A stretch of 33,760 nt of DNA from Angelakisella sp. (lineage in GTDB: Bacteria > Bacillota > Clostridia > Oscillospirales > Ruminococcaceae): NCBI GenBank assembly GCA_020024555.1, contig JAHHTQ010000025.1:1-33760 (forward strand), written 5' to 3'. The notes beneath the pieces were generated by a model that saw nothing but the letters and a program-made list of their open reading frames with translations, did no database searches and was not told the DNA's origin. This document shows, piece by piece, positions 17,643 through 24,834 of the stretch. Positions within the stretch are counted from its first letter, which is position 1, and each line of letters begins with the position of its first letter. A program made the translations under genes and the position numbers.

Positions 17643-17687
17643 AAACTCTCTGTTAGAATAGAATTTTTAACAGAGAGTTTATTTTTT
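17643..17687 (+). terminator. Duplicated terminator, copy 2, with T tract
   Basis: The perfect second copy (17643-17680) of the 38-bp terminator hairpin, followed by ATTTTTTT. Because the T tract lies after this copy and not after copy 1, this half likely retains the original right flank of the pre-insertion site. Confidence 0.85.
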
Positions 17688-17710
17688 TGTTTAAATTTTC
17701 AGAATGTCGC

Positions 17711-17736
17711 ACAAATCTTTATTTTAGCATAAGATA
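17711..17736 (+). promoter_or_regulatory. Candidate mother-cell sigma promoter for spoVFA
   Basis: CATAAGATA at 17728-17736 fits the -10 pattern CATAnnnTA of sigma-K/sigma-E, with an AC pair about 15 bases upstream as expected for the loose sigma-K -35. Dipicolinate synthase genes are known to be sigma-K dependent in Bacillus. The match is short, so it is tentative. Confidence 0.4.
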
Positions 17737-17773
17737 CGATAAGGAAAATACTTAAAAAGGAGGTAATGCGATT

Positions 17774-18664
17774 GTGGCGGAAATAATAAAAAATACGGTT
17801 GCCGTTGTAGGCGGCGACAGAAGATATATGTATGTCAGTGAAAATCTTGCAAAAATGGGATATACGGTATATAGACTGTGTTCAATGGATAAAGATGAAA
17901 TAGATGAAAATATAAATACAGGTACAATAGACAGTGTATTACCTATTATGGAATATGTTTTGTTGCCACTGCCCATATCAAAAGACAGCGAATATTTATT
18001 TGCGCCGTCTTTTCCGGAAAAAATCTCGCTTGAACAATGTTTTGGCTATATAAATACAAATTCGGTTGTTGTCGGCGGAAATATCACATCAAAAATAGGT
18101 TTAAAAGCTGCTGTTAATGAAATAGCTATATATGATTTACTTCAAAATGAGGAGCTTGCAATAAAAAATGCTGTTCCAACTGCGGAAGGGGCAGTAGAAC
18201 TTGCCATTTCCTCAACAGACAGAACCATTTTCGGCGCAAATTGTTTAGTAACAGGCTATGGAAGAATATCAAAAATACTTGCAAAGATATTAAAAACAAT
18301 GGGCGCTAACGTTACGGTAACAAGCAGAAGAAGTGACCATAAAGCATGGATAGAAGTGGACGGATATAACTACTGCTATACAATGGATATAAAAAAGATA
18401 ATAAGTAATATAGATATTGTTTTTAACACAGTACCCGATATTCTGTTTACAAAAAGCATAATAGAAAGAATGAAACCGTCGGCACTTATTATAGATATGG
18501 CATCGGGCGACGGTGGTACTGATTTTTTGAGTGCGGATAACAATAATATCAGCGCAATACATGCGCTGGCTCTTCCCGGAAAAGTAGCTCCGATAAGCTC
18601 TGCTTATTATATATCAGAAGTTGCAAATGCGTATTTTCAAAATCACAGAGGAGGTTGGGACTAA
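17774..18664 (+). CDS. spoVFA: Dipicolinate synthase subunit A
   Basis: A 296-residue NAD(P)H-dependent subunit that, with SpoVFB, makes dipicolinic acid for the spore core from the lysine-pathway intermediate. The N terminus (NTVAVVGGDRRYMYVSENLAKMGY) is typical of the family. A second Rossmann segment, TGYGRISKILAKILKTMGANVTVTSRR, lies near residues 157-185. The C-terminal ALALPGKVAPISSA stretch is also family-like. The start is GTG 17774 with AAAGGAGG upstream. The stop overlaps the start of spoVFB (TAATG). In Bacillus the operon continues with asd, dapG and dapA; here only the A and B genes are present, followed by a terminator. Confidence 0.94.
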   Translation: MAEIIKNTVAVVGGDRRYMYVSENLAKMGYTVYRLCSMDKDEIDENINTGTIDSVLPIMEYVLLPLPISKDSEYLFAPSFPEKISLEQCFGYINTNSVVVGGNITSKIGLKAAVNEIAIYDLLQNEELAIKNAVPTAEGAVELAISSTDRTIFGANCLVTGYGRISKILAKILKTMGANVTVTSRRSDHKAWIEVDGYNYCYTMDIKKIISNIDIVFNTVPDILFTKSIIERMKPSALIIDMASGDGGTDFLSADNNNISAIHALALPGKVAPISSAYYISEVANAYFQNHRGGWD

Positions 18665-19236
18665 TGAGTATACGTTTAGGCTATGCACTTACAGGAAGTT
18701 TTTGTACATTAAAAAGTTCCGTTGAGCAATTAAAACTACTGGCAAAATCTTATGATATTTATCCTATTATGTCAGAGATAACATATAAAACAGATACACG
18801 TTTTGGTTTAGCGCAAGATTTTATAAAAGAAATAGAAGATATTTGCGGAAAAAAAATAATGCACACAATTACGGATACCGAGCCGATAGGCCCTAAAAAT
18901 ATGTTGGATATTCTTGTTATATCTCCATGTACGGCAAACACTATGGGCAAAATAGCGAACGGTATATTTGATACATCGGTTACAATGGCAACCAAGGCGC
19001 ATCTGCGTAACGGAAAACCTGTACTTATTGCGCCTGCGACAAATGACGGACTTGCAATCAGTGGAAAAAATATATCAAAATTAATGGTATATAAAAATAT
19101 TTTTTTTGTACCGTTCAGTCAAGATGACCCACAGAAAAAACCTACATCTACAATAGCTCATTTTGATTTATTGCCGAAAGCTATTGAAATGGCGCTGCAA
19201 AATAAACAGATTAATCCTTTGTTACTTGAAAAATAA
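18664..19236 (+). CDS. spoVFB: Dipicolinate synthase subunit B
   Basis: A 190-residue flavoprotein-like partner of SpoVFA. It shows the flavoprotein (UbiX/Dfp-like) layout: GYALTGSFCTLKSS at the start, ILVISPCTANTMGKIANGI near residues 80-98, then PVLIAPATNDG. I chose ATG 18664, which overlaps the previous stop and has GAGGAGG at 18648-18654. A TTG at 18655 in frame would sit directly on the ribosome binding site. The two overlapping genes should be co-translated in the mother cell late in sporulation. A strong terminator follows. Confidence 0.94.
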   Translation: MSIRLGYALTGSFCTLKSSVEQLKLLAKSYDIYPIMSEITYKTDTRFGLAQDFIKEIEDICGKKIMHTITDTEPIGPKNMLDILVISPCTANTMGKIANGIFDTSVTMATKAHLRNGKPVLIAPATNDGLAISGKNISKLMVYKNIFFVPFSQDDPQKKPTSTIAHFDLLPKAIEMALQNKQINPLLLEK

Positions 19237-19254
19237 AATTAAATAATACCCTAT

Positions 19255-19291
19255 AACTGAGTAAAACAAGTAAGTTTTATTCAGTTTTTTT
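19255..19291 (+). terminator. Terminator after spoVFAB
   Basis: AACTGAGTAAAAC pairs with GTTTTATTCAGTT with one wobble, around a 5-base loop, followed by seven T. It ends the dipicolinate synthase operon. Confidence 0.85.
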
Positions 19292-19345
19292 ATATGTTCT
19301 TATAAGGATTAATAGAAAATTAATTATTTAAATAGTATATATTTC

Positions 19346-19374
19346 TTGACGTAAGCCAATATATAGAGTAAAAT
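19346..19374 (+). promoter_or_regulatory. Sigma-A promoter of the rpe/Rnf-like operon
   Basis: TTGACG (19346-19351) and TAAAAT (19369-19374) are spaced by 17 bp, 87 bases before rpe. No other convincing promoter or terminator is seen between here and 26645, so it may drive all seven genes. Confidence 0.65.
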
Positions 19375-19460
19375 TAACGGTGAGCTATTGCATAATTTTA
19401 TACTATTATTATAGTAATTTTATATTAATTGTTGAGAATATCAACGGAAACGGAGAAAAT

Positions 19461-20120
19461 ATGAAAATATCACCATCACTGTTATCAGCTGATTTTGCGA
19501 ATTTGGAAGCTGAAATTAAAGATATAGAGTGTTCAGGGGCAGAAATGCTGCACCTTGATGTAATGGACGGTCATTTTGTACCAAATATTTCATTCGGTAT
19601 GCCGGTCATTGAGGTATTGCGTAAAAAAACAGATATGTTTTTTGATGTTCATATAATGATAAGCGAACCGCAAAAATATATAGACGATTTGATAAAATGC
19701 GGTTCTGATTTAATAACTTTTCATTTGGAAGCAAACGGAGATCCAAAAGAAACAATAAAAATGATAAAAGAAAAAGGAGCAAAGGCAGGAATATCAATAA
19801 AACCGAAAACTCCTGTTTCAGACGTATTGCCATTTATCAATGATGTGGATTTGATACTTGTAATGACAGTAGAACCCGGTTTTGGAGGACAAAGTTTTAT
19901 GGCGGATATGATGCCAAAAGTAAAAGCTTTGCGTGAGGCTGTCAAAAATATGGAAAATCCTCCAATTATACAAGTAGATGGCGGTGTATCGCAAGCAACT
20001 ATTGCCGAATGCGCAAAAAACGGCGCTGATTGTTTTGTTGCAGGTTCAGCTGTTTTCAAGGCAAAAGACAGAAAAAGTGAGGTAGAGTGTCTGCGCAAAC
20101 TTGCAGAGGAGGCAGTATAA
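19461..20120 (+). CDS. rpe: Ribulose-phosphate 3-epimerase
   Basis: A 219-residue TIM-barrel enzyme of the pentose phosphate pathway that interconverts ribulose 5-phosphate and xylulose 5-phosphate. The N terminus KISPSLLSADFANLEAEI, the metal/catalytic motif LHLDVMDGHFVPNISFG, DVHIMISEP, VMTVEPGFGGQSF and the final phosphate-binding IQVDGGVS...GADCFVAGSAVF are all intact. The length is normal. I chose ATG 19461 (CGGAGA upstream) over an upstream in-frame ATG at 19380, whose extension is not family-like. It ends two bases before the RnfC-like start; the GAGGAGG inside its last codons serves the next gene, so the two are tightly coupled. Confidence 0.95.
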   Translation: MKISPSLLSADFANLEAEIKDIECSGAEMLHLDVMDGHFVPNISFGMPVIEVLRKKTDMFFDVHIMISEPQKYIDDLIKCGSDLITFHLEANGDPKETIKMIKEKGAKAGISIKPKTPVSDVLPFINDVDLILVMTVEPGFGGQSFMADMMPKVKALREAVKNMENPPIIQVDGGVSQATIAECAKNGADCFVAGSAVFKAKDRKSEVECLRKLAEEAV

Positions 20121-20122
20121 AA

Positions 20123-21202
20123 TTGAGAATTAAACCATTTTCTTTTAATATACGTGGTGTTAATATGGCGCAATTAAAAGAGGACACTCTTCTTAATAAA
20201 CCCACGCTAATGCTTTCAAATGTTGATTTTAAAAAAATTCCCAATGCCAAAATATATAACAATATTGATGAAATATCCGACAAAGAAATACTTAAAAGAG
20301 CGGAAGAAGCCAAAATTATTGATGAACGTGATGAGTATTTGTTGTCAGAAAAACTTAATGCGTGCATAGGGAAAAAGAATATTATTCTACTGGTTGACGC
20401 AATAGACGATGAGCCTTATATAACAAGTCAGATGTGTACCATTGTGCATTATAAAGAAGAACTTATAAAAGGCATAGAGCTTGCGTTAAAGGCGGTAGGC
20501 GCTCAAAAATGTATAATAGAAACATACTTAAAAAATTCATCTAACGAGGTTAAAAAAATTTTCCCACGTAAAATATCAAAATATCCTATTCTTGCTTTAA
20601 ACACAAAATATCCCGCAGATATAAGAATGAAGAAATTGTGGTATGATTACCGTGATAACAAGTACGTTTACATAGGCGCTTGTTCGCTTGTTCACCTTGC
20701 AAGAGCTGTCTATCAGGGAATAGAACATAAAACAACAATTATCACAGTTGCGGGAAACGCCGTAAAACACCCGCAAAATATCGAGGCTGAAATCGGCTTA
20801 CCTGTTTCTGAACTACTTGAAAGAACAGGGTTCAGTGTAAAACCAACACGCATAATACTTGGAGGCAGTTTGACAGGGGAAGCCATACGCGATATAGATT
20901 CTCAAAAAATAAATATTTCCACACAGGGCATACTTGCTATATACGAAAAAGAAATACACAAAGATTATGGCTGTATTCGTTGTGGAAAATGTGTTGACGT
21001 TTGTCCGTCAAGGCTCAATCCAATGCAATTATATAAAAATATAATTTTAAGATCCGATGAGACAAACAGAGAAATAGAGAAATTAGACAGTAAAATGTGC
21101 GTAAGTTGTATGTGTTGCAGTTATGTTTGCCCGTCAAAGATAAATATAGCAGAGACAATTTTACTATACAATAGGAGGAACAGATTTAAAAATGAAGTTT
21201 GA
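20123..21202 (+). CDS. rnfC: RnfC-like protein lacking the flavin-binding loop and N-terminal barrel
   Basis: A 359-residue protein clearly derived from RnfC, the peripheral electron-input subunit of Rnf complexes, which is usually about 440 residues. Two complete [4Fe-4S] motifs are present: C284, C287, C290, C294 (CIRCGKCVDVC) and C326, C329, C332, C336. The middle keeps family landmarks such as DEPYITSQM and ELIKGIELALKAVGAQK. The segment that normally reads EAGIVGLGGAGFPT is EAKIIDERDEYLLS here, so the glycine-rich nucleotide/FMN loop is gone. The N-terminal barrel domain is reduced to about 45 unrecognisable residues. The start is TTG 20123 after GAGGAGG; ATG 20165 is an alternative. It overlaps the next gene by 11 bases. 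NADH oxidation by the usual mechanism is unlikely. Confidence 0.85.
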   Translation: MRIKPFSFNIRGVNMAQLKEDTLLNKPTLMLSNVDFKKIPNAKIYNNIDEISDKEILKRAEEAKIIDERDEYLLSEKLNACIGKKNIILLVDAIDDEPYITSQMCTIVHYKEELIKGIELALKAVGAQKCIIETYLKNSSNEVKKIFPRKISKYPILALNTKYPADIRMKKLWYDYRDNKYVYIGACSLVHLARAVYQGIEHKTTIITVAGNAVKHPQNIEAEIGLPVSELLERTGFSVKPTRIILGGSLTGEAIRDIDSQKINISTQGILAIYEKEIHKDYGCIRCGKCVDVCPSRLNPMQLYKNIILRSDETNREIEKLDSKMCVSCMCCSYVCPSKINIAETILLYNRRNRFKNEV

Positions 21203-22199
21203 AATACATTCTGCCCCCCATATTAAAAGTAGTAACAGTAATATAAAAATGCTTATTGATGTTATAGTGATGCTATTTATATTGTATGCAGTATCCGTAT
21301 ACTATTACGGTATAAAAACTGTTTATATTTTGCTTATATCGGTTGCCAGTGGGGTAGCAACACATATTGTAACGTCACTGCTACTAAATAAAAAAGTTAT
21401 TTTCAGAGATTACTCACCAATAGTAACTTCTATGATAATAGGCTTATTAATGCCAATAGATATTCCTTTTCATATCATTGTTTTAGCAAATATTTTTGCA
21501 ATTTTTGTTGCAAAATATCCTTTTGGCGGAACAGGTCAAAATGTTTTTAATCCTGCCGCGTGCGGACTTGCAATAGTTATAATAACATTTTCAACAGAAA
21601 TGTTTCAGTACAAAGACCCGTTTTCCTACTACAATGTACAGCAAAGTAATGTTATACACAAAAGTTTAGCCTATAATATGTCTGTCGGTGGTATTCCGCA
21701 AAATACCATAAGTGATATCCTAATAGGAAATGTTCCGTCAGCGATTGGCGTAAGCTATATATATTTACTGATTGCGTGTATGCTGTATCTTATAGTAAGA
21801 AAAGATATTCGTATAAGACAAATTTTCTTTACTTTACTGTCTCTTTCTGTTCTTGCATACTTTTTTCCACGTACAAATGCCACAGGCTTAAAATCTGTCT
21901 TTTATGAAGTTTGCGCTATGCCAACTATATTTTTTATGACATTTTTGCTTACGGATCCGGTAACAACACCTGTACGAGGCACTGCGATAGATATATATGC
22001 TATACTGTCAGGTATAGTTATAATGCTGTTTCGTCATTTCAGCGTATTTGAAATGAGCGAACCATTTGCAATTTTGGTTTTGAATTTTATGGTGCCATGT
22101 ATAGATAGCGTAGTGGAAAACATACATACAAAACGAAGGAGGATTAGTTTTGCAAAACGACAAAAACAACGACAAAGAGACTTCATTAACAATAACTGA
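21192..22199 (+). CDS. rnfD: RnfD-like membrane protein lacking the covalent FMN motif
   Basis: A 335-residue multi-span membrane protein of the NqrB/RnfD family. Conserved landmarks are present: GGTGQNVFNPAACG (from about residue 112) and, near the C terminus, FLLTDPVTTPVRG followed by a conserved helix and PFAILVLNFMVPCID. Genuine RnfD carries FMN covalently on the Thr of an SGAT motif between these landmarks. Here the corresponding stretch (HKSLAYNMSVGGIPQNTISDILIGN) has no such motif. The ATG at 21192 has AGGAGG at 21176-21181. It overlaps the RnfC-like gene by 11 bases and the next gene by 50, which points to tight co-translation. It is probably an integral subunit of an Rnf-derived complex without flavin in this subunit. 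Confidence 0.83.
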   Translation: MKFEIHSAPHIKSSNSNIKMLIDVIVMLFILYAVSVYYYGIKTVYILLISVASGVATHIVTSLLLNKKVIFRDYSPIVTSMIIGLLMPIDIPFHIIVLANIFAIFVAKYPFGGTGQNVFNPAACGLAIVIITFSTEMFQYKDPFSYYNVQQSNVIHKSLAYNMSVGGIPQNTISDILIGNVPSAIGVSYIYLLIACMLYLIVRKDIRIRQIFFTLLSLSVLAYFFPRTNATGLKSVFYEVCAMPTIFFMTFLLTDPVTTPVRGTAIDIYAILSGIVIMLFRHFSVFEMSEPFAILVLNFMVPCIDSVVENIHTKRRRISFAKRQKQRQRDFINNN

Positions 22200-22887
22200 T
22201 GTGGAAAAACATATTACACATGAAGAAAAAGACTTTAATATAAAACACAGAAAAGCAAAAGTTGATAAAAAATTTGCAAAAATAATGAAGAACTGGGAAG
22301 GTATGTCTATGTCCACACTTTTTATGCTTCCCTTCTTAATAATGACATCATTAAATGTAAAAACAGCGTTTGTATTAATTATAGTTTTGTCAATAGTAAT
22401 GATACCCGTTGCAATGTTAAAATTTGTGCTTTCCGAAAAAATGAATATTACGGAATGGGTGACTGCCGCATTTTGCGTAGTTGTATCAATGGGTATAATA
22501 ACCCTGATTGCCATTGTACTGCGCGCATATTTCCCTGACGTAAGCGGTACGGTAGGAAAATATTTATATTTGTTGTCTGCGTATCCGTTAATATATTCTG
22601 TATTTGAGAAAAAATCTCTTTCAAAAATATCCATAGTTACAATGAGATGTTTGAGAAATCTTGTATATTTTGCTGTTCTTATGCTAATAACATCTGCAAT
22701 AAGAGAAATATTCGGTAATAATCAAATATTTACTTATAAAATTCCAATACGTATAAAAGTATCAAGTATTACATTACCGTTTTTTGGCTTTATGTTGGTT
22801 GCGTTTATCATTGCATTTATATCGAGATTTGTAACATACAGATTAAAGAAAAGAATGACAGTAGTTGTAGATGAGGAGAGTGCATAA
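22150..22887 (+). CDS. rnfE: RnfE-like membrane protein without the membrane cysteines
   Basis: A 245-residue protein of the RnfA/RnfE (NqrD/E) family. A hydrophilic N-terminal extension of about 45 residues is followed by about six membrane segments. It aligns by eye with RnfE through the AYFP stretch and TSAIREIFGNNQIF (normally LGSLREIIGNG-like). In real RnfE, cysteines in the half-repeats (GLCPLLAV and TNCIVVGRAEAF) hold a [2Fe-2S] cluster inside the membrane. The matching stretches here read LFMLPFLIM and LSAYPLIYSVFE, with no Cys. Its two cysteines lie elsewhere (TAAFCVV, TMRCLRN). The start is TTG 22150 after AAGGAGG, 50 bases inside the RnfD-like gene. RnfG, normally between D and E, is missing. 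Confidence 0.75.
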   Translation: MQNDKNNDKETSLTITDVEKHITHEEKDFNIKHRKAKVDKKFAKIMKNWEGMSMSTLFMLPFLIMTSLNVKTAFVLIIVLSIVMIPVAMLKFVLSEKMNITEWVTAAFCVVVSMGIITLIAIVLRAYFPDVSGTVGKYLYLLSAYPLIYSVFEKKSLSKISIVTMRCLRNLVYFAVLMLITSAIREIFGNNQIFTYKIPIRIKVSSITLPFFGFMLVAFIIAFISRFVTYRLKKRMTVVVDEESA

Positions 22888-23498
22888 TGTATAGTGTGTT
22901 TACATATCTGTTTTTAATAATAGGCGCTGCTATTTCTCAAAATATCGTTCTTGCAAAAGGTGTTTATGTAAAGTTTCCTATAAGTGAAGTAAATACTGTT
23001 AAAAAAGTAAATATAACAGGCGCTCTGTCTGTAATTATTTCTTTTATAGCAAGTATTTCTGCATGGCTGTCTGTGCTTATGGATAACAGGTTATTTCATC
23101 TTTCAACTTGGACTTTACCGGCATTCAGCGTAATGCTGTATAGCGTGATTATGATGATGCTTTTGGGAATTTATTATGGCTTTATAGTGCCTATATATCA
23201 AAAAAAACGAAATAAAAAAGCGCAAAAAATAAGTCCGAGTATTGTTTTTGGCTTTTTGCCGATAGCTATAATAATAACTGTCTCCGCTGAACGTATGCTG
23301 ATACTTGATTCCATTTGTTATGGTTTGGGTAGTGGTTTGGGGGTTTGGCTTTTGATGATACTGAATTATTTTATGCAAAAACGATTGGAAGAATCAACAA
23401 TACCGGCGCATTATTTGGGAACACCTATTACAATACTGACTTTTGGCATTGTTTCAATGGCGCTTTTCGGACTTTTGGGACATGGTATAACGTTATAA
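22887..23498 (+). CDS. rnfA: RnfA-like membrane protein without the membrane cysteines
   Basis: A 203-residue, six-span protein of RnfA length. It matches RnfA at SQNIVLAKG (normally NNFVLxxFLG), the ASISAWL helix, DSICYGLGSGLG, and IPAHYLGTPITILTFGIVSMALFG, which is almost standard. The two cysteines that bind the intramembrane [2Fe-2S] cluster are absent: GLCPFxG is replaced by GVYVKFP, and TTNCAVLG by IITVSAE. The only Cys is in DSICYGLG. Its ATG overlaps the stop of the RnfE-like gene (TAATG). In a full Rnf operon rnfB follows; here a DUF4015-type gene follows after 38 bases. The fold is kept while the redox ligands are lost, so a non-redox or altered role is likely. Confidence 0.8.
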   Translation: MYSVFTYLFLIIGAAISQNIVLAKGVYVKFPISEVNTVKKVNITGALSVIISFIASISAWLSVLMDNRLFHLSTWTLPAFSVMLYSVIMMMLLGIYYGFIVPIYQKKRNKKAQKISPSIVFGFLPIAIIITVSAERMLILDSICYGLGSGLGVWLLMILNYFMQKRLEESTIPAHYLGTPITILTFGIVSMALFGLLGHGITL

Positions 23499-23536
23499 TT
23501 AATAATAACTTTTGAGCTTAGAAAGGAACATTAATT

Positions 23537-24769
23537 TTGCAAAATAGAAAAGTTAAGAGAGACACGTATAATTGGAGTGGACAAAAAAAGATTATTATGA
23601 AACGCCGTTTAATATGGAGTGTGGTATTGATAGGCGTAGCGGCTATCGGGTGGTTTTCATTTGATCCAACATTTAATTTTGTATCAAAATTTATCCCCGG
23701 CGCTACCCAAAGCGAAGAGCAAAATACATCTTCCATAATTTCATCATCTTCTGATGTGATTATTTCCAGCACATCAGCTCCAAAAGTCGAAGAAAGCGCA
23801 AATACAAAATTTACAGGAAAATCTGTTTTTATAGAGCATAATGTAATGCTAGATGAAAATTTATTGATTTCAACACTTAATACACTAAAACAACACGGCG
23901 CAAAACAAGTTGTTTTTGATATTAAGAATGTCGATGGCAGAGTTATGTATAATTCTACGCTTGACGTTGTTATTAATAATCTTACGCTTAATGAAACAAC
24001 TTATGATTTGAAAAAATGCGTGGATATTATAAAATCGAATGGACTTATTCCGGTTGGACGTATTTTTGCTTTTAAAGACAGAACTGCGCCTGCTTCTATG
24101 TATGATGCGGCAGTAAAATATATGAACAGTGAAATTAACTGGATAGACAATTCAAAAGATTTGGGCGGAAAGACTTGGCTAAATCCAAATTCTGCGCGCG
24201 CCAGAGATTATGTTATACAAATTATAGATGATGTATCCAACTACTTGGATATTATTTTGCTTGACGGAGTACAGTTTCCAACAGGTATCTCACTGGAAAA
24301 GGCAACCTACGGAGCGCAAGGCGAAGTAATAAATAAAACAGATGTTATTAAAGACTTTTTAAATATAGTAATAGATGGCAAAAAAGAAAAAAATGTGACA
24401 ATTATACCTATAATTTCAGGATATGGTCTCTTTGATACAAGGGGTTCTATGTATGGAACAGAGATAGATAAACTACTGAATAATATAGAAAGCGTAGTTT
24501 TCGATATCCGCCCACATATTTTCGGCAGAGGACTGATTAGCGAAAAAATAGCGCTACCTCAACCATCAGTACAACCATATCAAACACTCAGTCTTGTGTT
24601 GGAAAAAACAAAAGATTTTAAGTGTCAAAATAAAATATATACCCTACAAGAACACAACAGTATAATTGATGGGGAAGAAATTATTTTTGATGAAGTTAAA
24701 ATAAATGAACAAAAACAGGCTTTTGAAGAAAATAATTGTGAAAATATACTTTACTTTAATGTTATTTAA
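23537..24769 (+). CDS. DUF4015-type putative glycoside hydrolase, membrane-anchored
   Basis: A 410-residue protein with one N-terminal membrane segment (RLIWSVVLIGVAAIGWFSF), a Ser/Thr-rich linker, and an extracytoplasmic TIM-barrel-like domain. It resembles the DUF4015 putative glycosyl hydrolase family: QVVFDIKNVDGRVMY, IPVGRIFAFKDRTAP, TWLNPNSARARDYVIQII, and IILLDGVQFP in place of the usual EIQFDYIRFP. The last motif has diverged at residues that may matter for catalysis, so activity is uncertain. The start is TTG 23537 with GAAAGGA before it; ATG 23597 is an alternative giving a shorter tail before the membrane segment. It lies 38 bases after the RnfA-like gene and 65 before the EIIC-like gene, so probably in the same operon. 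Confidence 0.68.
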   Translation: MQNRKVKRDTYNWSGQKKIIMKRRLIWSVVLIGVAAIGWFSFDPTFNFVSKFIPGATQSEEQNTSSIISSSSDVIISSTSAPKVEESANTKFTGKSVFIEHNVMLDENLLISTLNTLKQHGAKQVVFDIKNVDGRVMYNSTLDVVINNLTLNETTYDLKKCVDIIKSNGLIPVGRIFAFKDRTAPASMYDAAVKYMNSEINWIDNSKDLGGKTWLNPNSARARDYVIQIIDDVSNYLDIILLDGVQFPTGISLEKATYGAQGEVINKTDVIKDFLNIVIDGKKEKNVTIIPIISGYGLFDTRGSMYGTEIDKLLNNIESVVFDIRPHIFGRGLISEKIALPQPSVQPYQTLSLVLEKTKDFKCQNKIYTLQEHNSIIDGEEIIFDEVKINEQKQAFEENNCENILYFNVI

Positions 24770-24834
24770 TATCAATTATTTGTTATTTTTTAAATAATTA
24801 AGAGGGTATTTAAAAATTTTTGGAGGAAAAAAAG

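Noticed and set aside
22008..22634. 208-codon minus-strand frame across the RnfD/RnfE-like genes
   Set aside because: A shadow of two well-supported genes on the other strand; no ribosome binding site.
20123..23536. Hidden rnfG or rnfB within the Rnf-like operon
   Set aside because: The four genes overlap or abut, leaving no space, and no FMN-binding SGATxxS segment or additional ferredoxin-type cluster protein is encoded before or after them.
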